Origin: CAMEON01 sp045531965 | Lineage (GTDB): Bacteria > Bacillota > Clostridia > Oscillospirales > CAG-272 | Reading direction: 5' to 3' | NCBI GenBank assembly: GCA_045531965.1 | Contig: JAZSFA010000097.1 | Location: forward strand, 1-64,000 | DNA length: 64,000 bases | In this document: in pieces, positions 26,801 to 32,735 of the stretch | Position numbering within the stretch: the first letter of the stretch is position 1 | Layout: each line of letters begins with the position of its first letter | The notes under the pieces: model-generated | The model's database searches: none | What the model was told of the DNA's origin: nothing | What the model saw: the letters and a program-made list of their open reading frames with translations, nothing else | Made by a program: the position numbers and the translations under genes

Positions 26801-28771
26801 CAGCGTGCCGTCGCTTGTGATCAGATAGCGGTTTTCGGTCAGCGCCGTCGGATCAATGACGTTGTAAGTAAAGATCTCGGAGGTATAGGAGAAATCCCCC
26901 GCCGAAACCACGCAGAACACGTAGTATTCTCCCTCCGTTTTGGGACTCGTCTGGAAATAGCTTCGGTTGGAGGAATGCAGCGTAGCACCGTCATAGCTCT
27001 TGACCGTATTGGTATACCAGTTCACCTTCAGCTTGGAAGAAGAATAGGAAGAACCCGTGGTATACAGGACGCCGTTATGATACAGCGCCATGGGTGCCAG
27101 AGAGAAAATATTGGTGCTGGCGGTGCTTTTCGCCACGTCCTTGTAAAGGATCTTCTCTCCCAAAATCTCATCATACTGTCCGCTTCCCGTATAGACCAAC
27201 AGATCCTCGGGATAGACGTTCAGCACGGTGCTGCCTCCGCCGCCGAAATAGGTCTTACCGTTGGGCGCAGTAGCAGAATACGACACACGGTATTCCGTAC
27301 GCGGGCGGCGGACATCCGCAGACACGGGAACGGTAAAGGTGGTTCCCTGATCCGAAATAATGAATTGCAGATTTCTCCCATCAATATATTCATCATAGAA
27401 GAGGGTACAGTCGATCACCGTGTCGTCCGCCAGCGTAAAGACGTTGGAGGTCACGGTTGCCCCCGGCTCCACATAGGTATCGTAGCCAAAAACCTCAAAG
27501 GAGCTGATGGGATCATACGTCCAGCTGCGGTCAGGTCCGACCTCACCGCTTTCCCCACCGAACACGGGCAGAATGGGGGTGTTCAGATAATAGTCCTTCC
27601 CATCGACCTGCCAGAATACCTGGCAGGAGATATAGGTGGTACGCTCCCACAGTTCTTCCGCGGTGATCTGCTCCTCAGACTGCGAATTCAGATATTCAAG
27701 GTAATAGGAATTTTCGATGTCCTCCACCGTCAGCACAGGCTCTGTGGTGGTAAAAGGGCCGTCCCACATGGAATCGTCAAAATTTCCTTGCAAAACCCAC
27801 TCGGGCACGGCAGCAGACAGATTCCACTCATAGATCACCTGTGTACCCTCAGGCAGGCGGTCGGTATTGAAATCCAGCGTCAGGGTATCCTGCGCCATGC
27901 TTCCGTAGCCGGGGCTGCCTTCAAAGAAGGCATTCGTGCCAATGGCTATATAGCAGGGGTCGCTCAGATATCCGCCTGCATAGTATCTGACCCAGAATCC
28001 GCCGGTACTGGAGTAGTGATTGGTTTGCACATCACCGGCAAATTTCAAAATATCGTCGGCGGAAAGGCGTATGGTTGCCCGGTTGCCCACAAATTCCATA
28101 TCCACATCCGGATTGTCTTCCAGCAGATTGTGGGAATAATGGCCGCCGGTTGACGCGATCCAGTGTGCGCCCACTCCGTCTATTGCCGTCATGACCGCGG
28201 GAGACAGCTCCACCGTCAGCTCCAGCTCGTTGGGCAGATCCGCTTCGGTGGGATAGTAATAATAGGCAGGCAGATTTTTTAGGAACATGGGCGTGGTCTC
28301 GAACTGCTTCAGATCCTCAGCTCTGATCAGACCCAAAAATTCTTCCCTCGCAAAAAACGTATAGTAAATGTTATACGCCTGATCTCCAAAGAATTCTTCC
28401 GTTGCAGACACCGCGCTGTAGCCTGCTACCGCGCCTGCTTTTACGTACTTTCGCAGGTAGCCCAGCAGCTCCAGCAGCAGCTCGTCGGACATACTACGGC
28501 AATACAGGGCAAAGTTATTGTACTGCCAGAACTCGCCCCGCTCGTCCAAATCCTCCAGTACGGAGAAAAAAAGCTCATATTCGGTGGCAAAGCCCGCTTC
28601 GTCCGCCACCTCCAAAAGCTCTGACCGATGCTTGATCAGCTCTTCCTCGGTGGCGCTTTCGGGATCGGGCAAGGCTTCCACCGCAGCGGCAAAGGCCGAA
28701 AGCGGAAGCGCCGTCAGTAGCATAGCGACGACCAACAAAATGGCAATCATTCTCTTTCTTAGGTTCAACAT
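14849..28771 (-). CDS. Giant secreted BspA-type leucine-rich repeat protein (4640 aa)
   Basis: ATG at 28771 with AGGAGGT 5 nt upstream; signal peptide ending LSAFAAA. Layout by residue: 30-670, Ig-like/beta-rich head; about 670-1625, some 40 BspA-type leucine-rich repeats of about 23 residues (LPSTLTKIGDGAFDGCSAL kind); 1625-2500, beta-sandwich repeats; about 2500-3370, a largely helical region unlike the rest; about 3400-3480, a carboxypeptidase-regulatory-like segment (EGATVSIYYKDENG) then LPVPPPQL; 3480-3700, Ig-like domains; 3760-3860, CxxC spacer; 3880-4060, InlB-like repeats; 4080-4350, short right-handed beta-helix; 4355-4640, module shared with two other secreted proteins here. No LPXTG or membrane anchor is seen. 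Likely a surface adhesin or scaffold. It is driven by a promoter with four phased ACACCC boxes and may be preceded by a short leader frame. Confidence 0.93.
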   Translation of the reverse strand: MLNLRKRMIAILLVVAMLLTALPLSAFAAAVEALPDPESATEEELIKHRSELLEVADEAGFATEYELFFSVLEDLDERGEFWQYNNFALYCRSMSDELLLELLGYLRKYVKAGAVAGYSAVSATEEFFGDQAYNIYYTFFAREEFLGLIRAEDLKQFETTPMFLKNLPAYYYYPTEADLPNELELTVELSPAVMTAIDGVGAHWIASTGGHYSHNLLEDNPDVDMEFVGNRATIRLSADDILKFAGDVQTNHYSSTGGFWVRYYAGGYLSDPCYIAIGTNAFFEGSPGYGSMAQDTLTLDFNTDRLPEGTQVIYEWNLSAAVPEWVLQGNFDDSMWDGPFTTTEPVLTVEDIENSYYLEYLNSQSEEQITAEELWERTTYISCQVFWQVDGKDYYLNTPILPVFGGESGEVGPDRSWTYDPISSFEVFGYDTYVEPGATVTSNVFTLADDTVIDCTLFYDEYIDGRNLQFIISDQGTTFTVPVSADVRRPRTEYRVSYSATAPNGKTYFGGGGSTVLNVYPEDLLVYTGSGQYDEILGEKILYKDVAKSTASTNIFSLAPMALYHNGVLYTTGSSYSSSKLKVNWYTNTVKSYDGATLHSSNRSYFQTSPKTEGEYYVFCVVSAGDFSYTSEIFTYNVIDPTALTENRYLITSDGTLYSVFSNDEVVTIPKTINGITVKTIAGKTFGTETYGTAEYDRCPYMTTLILPDTVETLEPTAVPSCVTTLEMGDGIKHIEGLPGSIEKLVIPEGVETLYIPQVSVLEIQSLKTIELLNEMDAEIEVGTLILPEGLEIIGEGGLECAVTADEVVLPSTLKVFAPVKSFFVREKMELPEGLEVFDGGRIVTEYWDRYQGSDIVIDYNFAYDGKTLVFPESLKTLGHPGILWNVTELDLPQGFIPGEYFFERTSIETYIIPAGMTVIPEGLFENSALRVIVIPEGVTEIGAEAFYGCENLEKIVLPSTLTKIGDGAFDGCSALTELVIPPSVTSIGDRAFKGCSAVERVVIPASVTELGAYAFYGCYSLQEVIIETLLPELETSVFEGCPSLVNVQIRDGLQRVNGYAFAGCSGITSLDFLPESVSYIGNSAFASAGLEGELVLPAGLLELDGYAFTQTNIAAIRFNDRLTSIGEYAFSNTPLTSVEIPDSVTFIGSGAFCYSSLETVTFGENVSYIGADAFRGTYLTEYTVPKKVTKLMGGTIAETYITQVNLDPAGEGILSYVGPYAFQYSDIESIVFPESVTYLGKGVCQDCYYLESVVLPGSITRIREAAFECCESLTDVQITAELERIDGRAFNGCTSLNGIVLPDSLEIIGESAFCDCISLEIADLPDSLISVEKFSFRGTKLAKIELGENVTYVGNCAFQDCAEVTSITLNSKLGYIGDYAFDGCVLVTELTIPESVNSIGDHFIRGTAIEEIVLPSSLRFIPAFTDNTVIKKVTCASTDVQHLWGSTFANCTALEEVDVYSGEWIGSNCFLNCPSLKYFHVSYQTEDIRKSAFEGCSSMTLITFGGKDSILKHIGEKAFSGCESITAFDLPETLVSIGSRAFEKTSITSIIVPAKVTSIGTSPVYNELSGTHTGYGDTCFYDCPELERIVFLEREGAFMPVYSFAEYCPKLAEVFLPSSVGWMIRENGFDMEIFEDGIYNYSLKNYNQAKLDGYVPTAYYRYGVFESGEDYSNTAYSSIYKPGDTFTCIPFTSDYDGQKAYWEFFKEQTELCVENGYGAVEFVELNEYLKAMTVLSSFGVKVMAGDEDITDKVQIDWYINWLEDNVLTTGAKLDGFAMVSDTFRYRFTVTLDEAYAFDYEDYDSGEFELKSTMDGQVVVVNLMKREKGAVEIELPEGVKDDPGVSVSILQTQSDLLRELETEIVDGKITLQATPSANLLVYVLCDGYYKYTGSVAAEDIQAAMDANTPYKLAVEMEKLPVSGTFSAKFSIYDILPDGDEETEMLESFDGISVEIRNVTKGTICEDYTLQFPYVIINNYAEFFELTDELTVTVTPDPSLEMYGFTAVLNPGDSENYGDTEGTLNRYGAMYIRPVLPEDSESGRAIVQVYNAAGNRVSIDIVESGELLIRRFADGTYTVTVSEQNRYLNAAEKLSQFTACGWTAGEDYYRTNVTLKAPCYQMLDVETPLAPDASFLIKEEPMVTKRELRLSPYEYTFWPYYTELTFDMVLDTDFQLRNTTLLLSIPSNLELFHIMQVEQAFGTHMTYTDRYLSDDGLTTYYEYSINDLTQRAGRLNFVVYLRYKEDVVSFDQIRDQYCTATIVTDATVDGVASRYYAAAGSVSMLDKEMLSRMVSVSHAPTISDKTGINAMVTAPAGSEVDLYADGVLVAQGITNYTGLAVLRYDAPFKWLWWEYEVYAVVRIANTGIEFTTDSVSVECNEDLAIPVKIEGEIVIRDAETGEVVFPTSYDPDNVISVNFQTGERKNIVLRSALDSTEGKRYDIYETFRAAFDNNNAGYARDAAIVIRYTDIYGSEREEYLWTEYDEDSGCYVTAKTIRNVAYDPATLLTVMQLPTHMGVEWETAADAVGITLMPGQVEAMAERMKEQDRTPFQNMFCFEDGLENTIYALMDPVKTDPLFQYYPAEMQADIISDYQYAQDFEFMMNNAFEEVFGFSPKDMSEEDYLALMSNTKTGSIDESVTAASLRQRGFMEIPVYGEENGVFMANTDGGFEVYDFSANYHLSYDTDAWMDVFTSYVPAQNMQTLTMRTMAANGSKASGDSLSKYVDGIHDQYVADLIDSTYENYQDNQAFMENIIYHGLEGMAKWVADNLREYYEDSIFDYLLGKKNPALNGLGNLIGEGLSFLKDEIPFDWDWDKDRLINMYYDESGNPSVELTEEGDGFLTQNGLDYITKVLAKDSPKIAGTLIDKGLAETVMKGYKIHDHRADMLVDVTLRANVDTSKAANLYLDNQVYERNVDVLTSAQDKGLIKVSYVYDSNNPTKIVGASVESNIRGMKHSEALALSIASSGSSNASQTMIYRTMKFRSDLLNEWDGLKKTTGGKMYSKVTGILSYISGLLDSTSAISDTAKALDKMQKAYGNYVNQMLELGRMYAEIDRIYWATVDYDEANMEFFNLYPLYQSSMMDTFHIHSLVVDVYGSEDVFNRIYEGQAFLWMEAWMFENNPETGEVDIESFYQRWTLREYLGSFAGFAGDLDEYFKNSKVYYHRESPRYLNALRDVRESIYVAMTELRTLCDQYDNELRLESAHMLTKLLSLVPAKFADPIRLFADATIDAVGLFGFNNDSYTGIFSKGNINRFNASFSKLKENIEKYEELKRDLSTKGDNGDGVWKRNGIRYVSAEKALKLWDEMVEKNWRYFPLYPTGREDGKNWADDPSRVETEESENDSSKVETDDSDDEMIFDIGDLAFDLATEAAKQMVSHEMECSDPLIDPAGFIYEAVLSNRVEGATVSIYYKDENGNAVLWDAESFGQVSTIVTEAGGYYSWLTPPGNWKVVAEKEGYLTADSTRDANAVDGWLPVPPPQLNVNIGLVTTVTPTVATANGYTEGVLVEFSQYMDIAGFGGAVTLTVDGESVPCVLTFIDREVSATDASVYYGRKLMVSRQDGQPLVGTAQVTVDGSVKNYAGIALGMDYTSEELTVKQYVSEIKLTYTNVEVKPTEKVTLEGRLLDAFGNPVGGRRVILSSDEKHADLLNEIVFTDRNGYFTFEVEGKDIGFTVIEICPDDSDASVKVTVETKRINSLNQHETNQSNMPTVTVIDPDGTYGSVQISESGVLTLLEGSQLMMNGIGSGQIGYSAMDTDEDPWKCEDYTIFELPVRAEEKTYRIVHLEDGKTYSEALELKVLFAESHVHSLVLIPAREATCATYGNIPHYACSGCDRLFEDAEGAVEITDPNAVWISAYGHSAPVYTNHGDTHSVDYACCDLLDYAYREHDYNNVDHVCVCGDVETFVVTFCYSYDILWEVEYPYGSILRIADLAIPDSPGDMYVWGGWHDRYGNPLEDGTAVTSDLNFYAYWNYKTFTVTWIVGDSRFEETYEYGDWPYFTGNTGKEADGCISYTFTGWDQEIDYVYGDTTYTAQYTSRYSHVGEREYTYVDETYHKVVCSTCGMTLNEAEEHLDDNGYCPCGVIVSDAVATVSKNGEIVGAYTSIDDAIRVARSCTADDEAVVTLQKDVALGNSYLTIYSGVFTIDLNGHEISSTIASMGTVYISGSSVDVTIRGLGESSKITGNNSGIIIFNGKLTIADGNISGYYGVYALGGSVIISGGTVNGDDGVYATNSNLTISGGNISGYYGVYAYNSTVTISGGTFSGDRYAVRAGSSSLVTISGGSISGDYNDLYSSSSTITLTTDENGVGATFPDGISVNYSITLHEILGEGAAYWQGEEMIVPDDYATEITGGDVVIKASSHAEIMGATLTVGTDLAMNYYVSMSDDYKDAVMYFTMSNGKTAEVKGTLFDAEKKIYVFTFNQLPPQTMGDTIDAVLKLNGETLAEKTGYSIKAYAESLLTDETSTDELKQLVSDMLHYGAAAQTYTNYKADALVNSAEGILTASTATPTESGMTITQSTSQTVGFTSVGVWFDYNNKIYVKVTDAENVTLVVKSGDQTVDFTQEGNIYMTDAIYATDFDAVYTFELYENGTLVQTLTYSVKSYVFAMKDSQNEKMAALANALYTYGKSAEAYKTGLTA
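23900..26760 (-). repeat. BspA-type leucine-rich repeat array within the giant gene
   Basis: A tandem array with a period of about 69 bp, encoding some 40 repeats of about 23 residues with the pattern I-x-x-x-A-F-x-x-C-x-x-L-x-x-[IV]-x-[IL]-P-x-[SG]-[VL]. The repeats are diverged at the DNA level, so the array is old rather than freshly expanded. Confidence 0.85.
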
Positions 28772-28774
28772 TTT

Positions 28775-28921
28775 TTACCTCCTGTGTATCACACGGATAC
28801 CGCCCTTGCAGTATCCTCGGTGCGTGGTTTCAAAACGTAGCATCGTCCTTGTTCGTGATATACTCGTTTCCCTTGATATGGGAATAGCAAGTTTATCGAA
28901 CCAAACTTGCTTTTTTATCAT
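28775..28921 (-). CDS. Possible 48-codon leader frame upstream of the giant gene
   Basis: The frame starts MIKKQVWFDKLAIP and has its own GGAGG 8 nt upstream of the ATG at 28921. Its TAA stop (28775-28777) lies against the ribosome site of the giant gene, so ribosomes finishing it would reach that start. The peptide is basic and matches nothing I know. A hairpin lies over its first codons. It could be a regulatory leader peptide or a chance frame in a roughly 195-nt untranslated leader. Confidence 0.35.
   Translation of the reverse strand: MIKKQVWFDKLAIPISRETSISRTRTMLRFETTHRGYCKGGIRVIHRR
28886..28911 (+). terminator. Hairpin with T-run in the giant gene's leader
   Basis: A perfect 9-bp stem (AGCAAGTTT / AAACTTGCT), 8-nt loop, followed on the plus strand by seven T. 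As read, it would stop antisense transcription entering from the giant gene. In the sense (minus) RNA the same stem sits at the start of the leader frame, preceded by A's, and could hinder initiation there. Confidence 0.5.
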
Positions 28922-28971
28922 ATCTAACACCTCCAGTTTACATAGAGTTGATTGTTAAACTTTATAAGATA

Positions 28972-29032
28972 ATTATATCATTTATAAATAGTAAGGGTGT
29001 ATAGGGGTGTTTTTCGGGTGTGTTCAGGGTGT
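28972..29032 (-). promoter_or_regulatory. Promoter with four phased ACACCC boxes (giant gene)
   Basis: On the minus strand, ACACCC occurs at 29027-29032, 29016-29021, 29005-29010 and 28995-29000 (steps of 11, 11 and 10 bp). The last box is followed after exactly 17 bp by TATAAT (28972-28977), so it takes the place of the -35 hexamer. No TTGACA-like element is present. The same design occurs upstream of the surface-gene cluster at 41.9 kb. This implies an activator that binds direct repeats on one face of the helix. Confidence 0.65.
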
Positions 29033-29070
29033 TTTTCGAGTATATCGATATCCAAGGAAAGAAAAACGCC

Positions 29071-29109
29071 AAAAAAGGGCAGAATTTCAATGCTTCTGCC
29101 CTTCTTTTG
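29071..29109 (-). terminator. Terminator of the glycoside-hydrolase-like gene pair
   Basis: Stem AAAGGGCAGAA / TTCTGCCCTTCTTT with a 9-nt loop and A/T tracts on both sides, 30 bp downstream of the stop at 29140. It separates this transcript from the giant gene's promoter. Confidence 0.8.
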
Positions 29110-29139
29110 TTATGAATTTTTCGTCTCTAGGTTTGTGTA

Positions 29140-30126
29140 TCAATCAACCGTTTTGAAGAGTCCGATCTGCTCTTTCATGAGATCATAATAAAACGTACCG
29201 AGGGTTTTGGATGGTTCCAGATCCTTGGAGATCTCCATGGAGAGCTGCTCCCCTGTAGTCCACTCGTTCCATGAAATAAGCAATACCATACCCGCCCCCA
29301 GCCGGATGGCTCTGCCAAACTGCTCGCGAAAGGTTTCGCCGTTCCGTCTTCCTCGGGCGGGAATGTAGCCGCGGTTGCCCTCCTTGCCTTGAGCACGGCT
29401 GGATGCGGTAACCGAGATGCACTCTACCCTGCCGTCCTTCACAGTATAGGTTTGGGTGCCCCGCTCCTCCCAACTCCAGAAGTGGTAGGAGCGCATGGTC
29501 TCTGGGTCGTACAGACCGTCCTGCTGACCCACATAGCCCGTAACCCAGCGCACCGTAAAGCGGTCGTCGGTCCAGGTAGGATCCGCGCCGTAGAAGTTAG
29601 GTGTGGCGCCGTAACACATGAGCAGGGGCTTGCCATCGTACTGATAGTACATATTGGGGTACTTGGAGGCATAGTCCCTCCAAATCTGATCCACCTTCTT
29701 TTGGTGGTTGCCATTTGCCAAAGTTTCGGGACCGGAGTGACCGGGACCCGCGAAGATGCAGATTTTAGGTGCGCCTTCAAGCTGTGACCACACCTCAAAG
29801 AGGACATCCGTAGCCTCCTCGATCATGCGGAAGGTCTCCAGCTTCTCTCTCTGGACAACGGGGTCATAGTTGGTATTATTGGTCCAATCCACGAAGACAA
29901 AATCGATGCCCGCGTCGCGGAGTAAAATACCGTGCTTTCGGATGATTTCGGGATCCTCGGAGATATAAGGACCGTCCAAGGGGAGATCCCATGTACCTTT
30001 TCCCCAAGTGGGGTGGGTGGCGGTGTTCCATGTGGTATAGGCGATACCCACCTTACGGTCGGCGGCGGGTGTCTTGCCGTAGAGTCCTACGCCGATGGGC
30101 AGGACGGTTCCGTAGCGTTCTTGCAT
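29140..30126 (-). CDS. Glycoside-hydrolase-like protein (GH71/GH99-type barrel), no signal peptide
   Basis: 328 aa; ATG at 30126 with AAGGAG 8 nt upstream. The whole protein aligns with the C-terminal 330 residues of the lipoprotein encoded just upstream (shared blocks: DAGIDFVFVDWTNNT, APKICIFAGPGHSG, NGNHQKKVDQI, LLMCYGATPN, LISWNEWTTGEQ). The fold signs are those of a (beta/alpha)8 glycosidase; FVDW and NEW are candidate catalytic loops. By eye it is nearest to GH71/GH99-type enzymes, but the family is unsure. Unlike its paralogue it has no signal peptide or lipobox, so it should stay in the cytoplasm or has lost its export signal. There is a 15-bp gap from the paralogue, so it is the second gene of the operon. 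Confidence 0.75.
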   Translation of the reverse strand: MQERYGTVLPIGVGLYGKTPAADRKVGIAYTTWNTATHPTWGKGTWDLPLDGPYISEDPEIIRKHGILLRDAGIDFVFVDWTNNTNYDPVVQREKLETFRMIEEATDVLFEVWSQLEGAPKICIFAGPGHSGPETLANGNHQKKVDQIWRDYASKYPNMYYQYDGKPLLMCYGATPNFYGADPTWTDDRFTVRWVTGYVGQQDGLYDPETMRSYHFWSWEERGTQTYTVKDGRVECISVTASSRAQGKEGNRGYIPARGRRNGETFREQFGRAIRLGAGMVLLISWNEWTTGEQLSMEISKDLEPSKTLGTFYYDLMKEQIGLFKTVD

Positions 30127-30141
30127 GGCATTTTCTCCTTA

Positions 30142-32496
30142 TTATTCGGCGTTTTCATCAAGGGTGATTTGTCCCTTGAACTTCTTGATCTGTTCACACA
30201 GCAGGTCATAGTAGAAGGTACCGTGAATCACCGAAGGTTCCAAATCCTTGGACACCTCGGGAGAGGGCTGCTCACCCGTTGTCCATTCGTTCCAAGAAAT
30301 AAGGATAACCATACCTGCACCCAAATCGTTGGCTCGTTGGAACTGTTTCTTAAGGGTCATACCGTTGTCACGTCCGTTGGCAGGAATGTATCCACTGTCA
30401 CCTTCAGAACCTTGAGCGCGGCTAGCGGCGGTGCAGGTCACGCACTCCACCCGCCCATTCAGCGTGGAGTAGGTCTGCAGACCTCTTTCCTCCCAGCTCC
30501 ACCATTGGTTACGGCTGGACATATCTCTGGGGTTAAACAAGCCACTCTGTTGACCGACGTACCCCGTAGCCCAACGGATGATAAAGCGGTCATCCCTCCA
30601 ATTAGGACGGGTGCCATATTGGTTGGGAGTTGCGCCATAGCACATAAGCAACGGTTTTTCGCGATAATGGAAGTACATATCGGGGTATTTTTCCACATAA
30701 GAAGAATAGATCTGATCCACCTTCTTTTGGTGATTACCATTTGTGACATTCTCTATACCCGAATGACCCGGTCCAGCAAAGATACAGATCTTGGGTGCAC
30801 CCTCGATGGTAGACCAAATTTCAAAAAGAAGATCGGTGGCTTCCTCGATCATGCGGAAGTCGGACAGGGAATCCCGCATGGTGGCGGGGTCGTAGGTGGT
30901 GTTGTTGGTCCAATCTACGAAGACAAAGTCCACGCCCGCATCACGCAGCAGCTCGGCATGCTTGGCAATCATATCACGGTTGTCAGAGTAATAGTTTCCG
31001 TAAAGGGGGGTGTCCCATGTGTTTTTGCCCCAGGTGATGATCTTGGTACAAAGCCATGTGGAGTAGGCAATTCCGACCAAACGTTCTTCATAAGGCGTCT
31101 CCTCGTACACGCCAACACCTGTCTTCTCGATTTCCACGTCATCGTAGTTATAGATAATATCCTTGTAAAGCTGATAGCGGTCGGTCATCGCCTGCTTACG
31201 CTCGTCCGTGAGCGCGTTGGCATTGACAGATACGTAGACAGACGTGTCAGAAGGGGTAACGGTATAGCCCATCCAACGGGCAAGATAGTCGACAGAAATG
31301 AGGATGGCATTCTTACGTCCTACAGTAGTGGGACAAGCGTAGGTTTTTCCGTTAAGATCTACCTTTGGAGAACCCACGGTATAGGTCAAGGTAGCTTCAT
31401 CACGGGTAAGGATGGCCGTGGTTCCGTCATCCGAGATAACGCACTTGAAGCCCAAAAGGGTGGCGGCAGCCTTCGCGTCCATCAGGGCTACGCCGTCATG
31501 AAGGGTGATAGGATACTCGGTTTTGATTTGTGTCTTGTCGCAGAGCAGATAGTTGTAGCCGTCCTTCAGCTCAGTAAGCGTATCGGCAGGTGCGTAAGGA
31601 ATAATCGTACCGGTTTCAAGACTCATGGATTTGGTTGTTGAATCGGCAAAGTGAGACATAGTACGAACATATCCCAACGTATCGCCATGGGCAATACGTT
31701 GCAAATCTTTTGTGCGGGCAATTTCAGCACTTTGGGTATCATAGACAGCCAAAGTATCCCCCTCCACTATTGCCTTCGCAATGAGCGCGCCGTTGACGTA
31801 GCACTCAATAGTGGTGCCATCGTCTTTGAAAGTGACGTTCAGACCATCCTTGGCGTTGAAGCTGTAATTGCTTCTGATAAGCTTTGTAAAGCCGTTTTTG
31901 ACATGAACGTACACCGAGTTGCCTGAAAATGTAAACCACAGACCGCTATCGATGTAGAGGTGATCCGAGCGGGTGACGCGGCAGCCAAACATGATAGCGC
32001 GGACATCGCTTACCGTGCCATGGTTTGTTAATGAAGCCTTGGCGGTATACGGCTCAACCAAAGTGTGAGAAAAACCTACACTATTCCAACCCTCGGTCGT
32101 GAGATTCAGACCGGCTTCATCCACCACATAGTCCTTATTGGAAGTAAAAACCAACGCGTTGTCATTTTTCAACTGACTATAAGTATAATCGGCAAAGTTG
32201 TAGTTAAGATTCAAACGGGCATCGGTTCCTGTCATGAGAGAAGTCAAACCAATATCCTCATAGGCAGGGACTTCCAACTCAATGGGTGGCTCGGTTTCAA
32301 CTTCAGGCTCGGTCGCTTCCTCGGTGGGGGGCTCTGTAGGATCAGAAGTAAGTGCTTCCGTGGGCAACTCAGTGCCGGGCAGAGTTACCAAAGGTTCAGT
32401 TGAACCGTTGGTTTCGGTATCACCGTCACCGCTTGTGCAGGCAGCGGTAGACAGAAGCATGAGAGCGGCAAGAATACCGCAAAGCAGTTTTTTCAT
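30142..32496 (-). CDS. Lipoprotein with copper-amine-oxidase-N-like and glycoside-hydrolase-like domains
   Basis: 784 aa; ATG preceded by TAAAGGAGTT. The lipobox Cys is in STAACTSG (Cys20), followed by a Thr/Glu/Pro-rich linker to about residue 75. Residues about 80-280 form a concanavalin-like beta-sandwich suggesting sugar binding. Residues about 300-430 resemble the 'copper amine oxidase N-terminal' cell-wall-associated repeat. Residues about 455-780 are the (beta/alpha)8 glycosidase-like domain that is duplicated as the 328-aa protein downstream. It is expected at the outer membrane face, acting on extracellular glycans. It has a consensus promoter with an operator-like motif shared with the AraC gene promoter 1 kb away, so regulation by that AraC protein is likely (inference). 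Confidence 0.8.
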   Translation of the reverse strand: MKKLLCGILAALMLLSTAACTSGDGDTETNGSTEPLVTLPGTELPTEALTSDPTEPPTEEATEPEVETEPPIELEVPAYEDIGLTSLMTGTDARLNLNYNFADYTYSQLKNDNALVFTSNKDYVVDEAGLNLTTEGWNSVGFSHTLVEPYTAKASLTNHGTVSDVRAIMFGCRVTRSDHLYIDSGLWFTFSGNSVYVHVKNGFTKLIRSNYSFNAKDGLNVTFKDDGTTIECYVNGALIAKAIVEGDTLAVYDTQSAEIARTKDLQRIAHGDTLGYVRTMSHFADSTTKSMSLETGTIIPYAPADTLTELKDGYNYLLCDKTQIKTEYPITLHDGVALMDAKAAATLLGFKCVISDDGTTAILTRDEATLTYTVGSPKVDLNGKTYACPTTVGRKNAILISVDYLARWMGYTVTPSDTSVYVSVNANALTDERKQAMTDRYQLYKDIIYNYDDVEIEKTGVGVYEETPYEERLVGIAYSTWLCTKIITWGKNTWDTPLYGNYYSDNRDMIAKHAELLRDAGVDFVFVDWTNNTTYDPATMRDSLSDFRMIEEATDLLFEIWSTIEGAPKICIFAGPGHSGIENVTNGNHQKKVDQIYSSYVEKYPDMYFHYREKPLLMCYGATPNQYGTRPNWRDDRFIIRWATGYVGQQSGLFNPRDMSSRNQWWSWEERGLQTYSTLNGRVECVTCTAASRAQGSEGDSGYIPANGRDNGMTLKKQFQRANDLGAGMVILISWNEWTTGEQPSPEVSKDLEPSVIHGTFYYDLLCEQIKKFKGQITLDENAE

Positions 32497-32568
32497 TACA
32501 TTAACTCCTTTAAAATAATTTGAGCATCACATATACGATTCATAAGATCAAGAGAGCGGTCTCCTTAG

Positions 32569-32607
32569 TTATACCACCATTATAGCACACAGCCATTTCG
32601 TTGTCAA
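32569..32607 (-). promoter_or_regulatory. Consensus promoter and AAYGGTGGTATAA box of the glycosidase operon
   Basis: TTGACA (32602-32607), 17 bp, TATAAT (32579-32584) on the minus strand. Overlapping its downstream edge, AATGGTGGTATAA (32569-32581) matches at 12 of 13 positions the box at 33599-33611 in the AraC gene promoter. A strong promoter covered by such a box suggests repression or induced release. Confidence 0.7.
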
Positions 32608-32735
32608 TGATATATCTCTTCGATTGTGATAGCTTTTTCGCACACCATGGCACTGTTGACCGAGACCACACCGTTATTCTTAGCAACGTGCTATCACCAG
32701 TTTTTACTCAACAAGACCTCTTGGGGGCAAATTCT

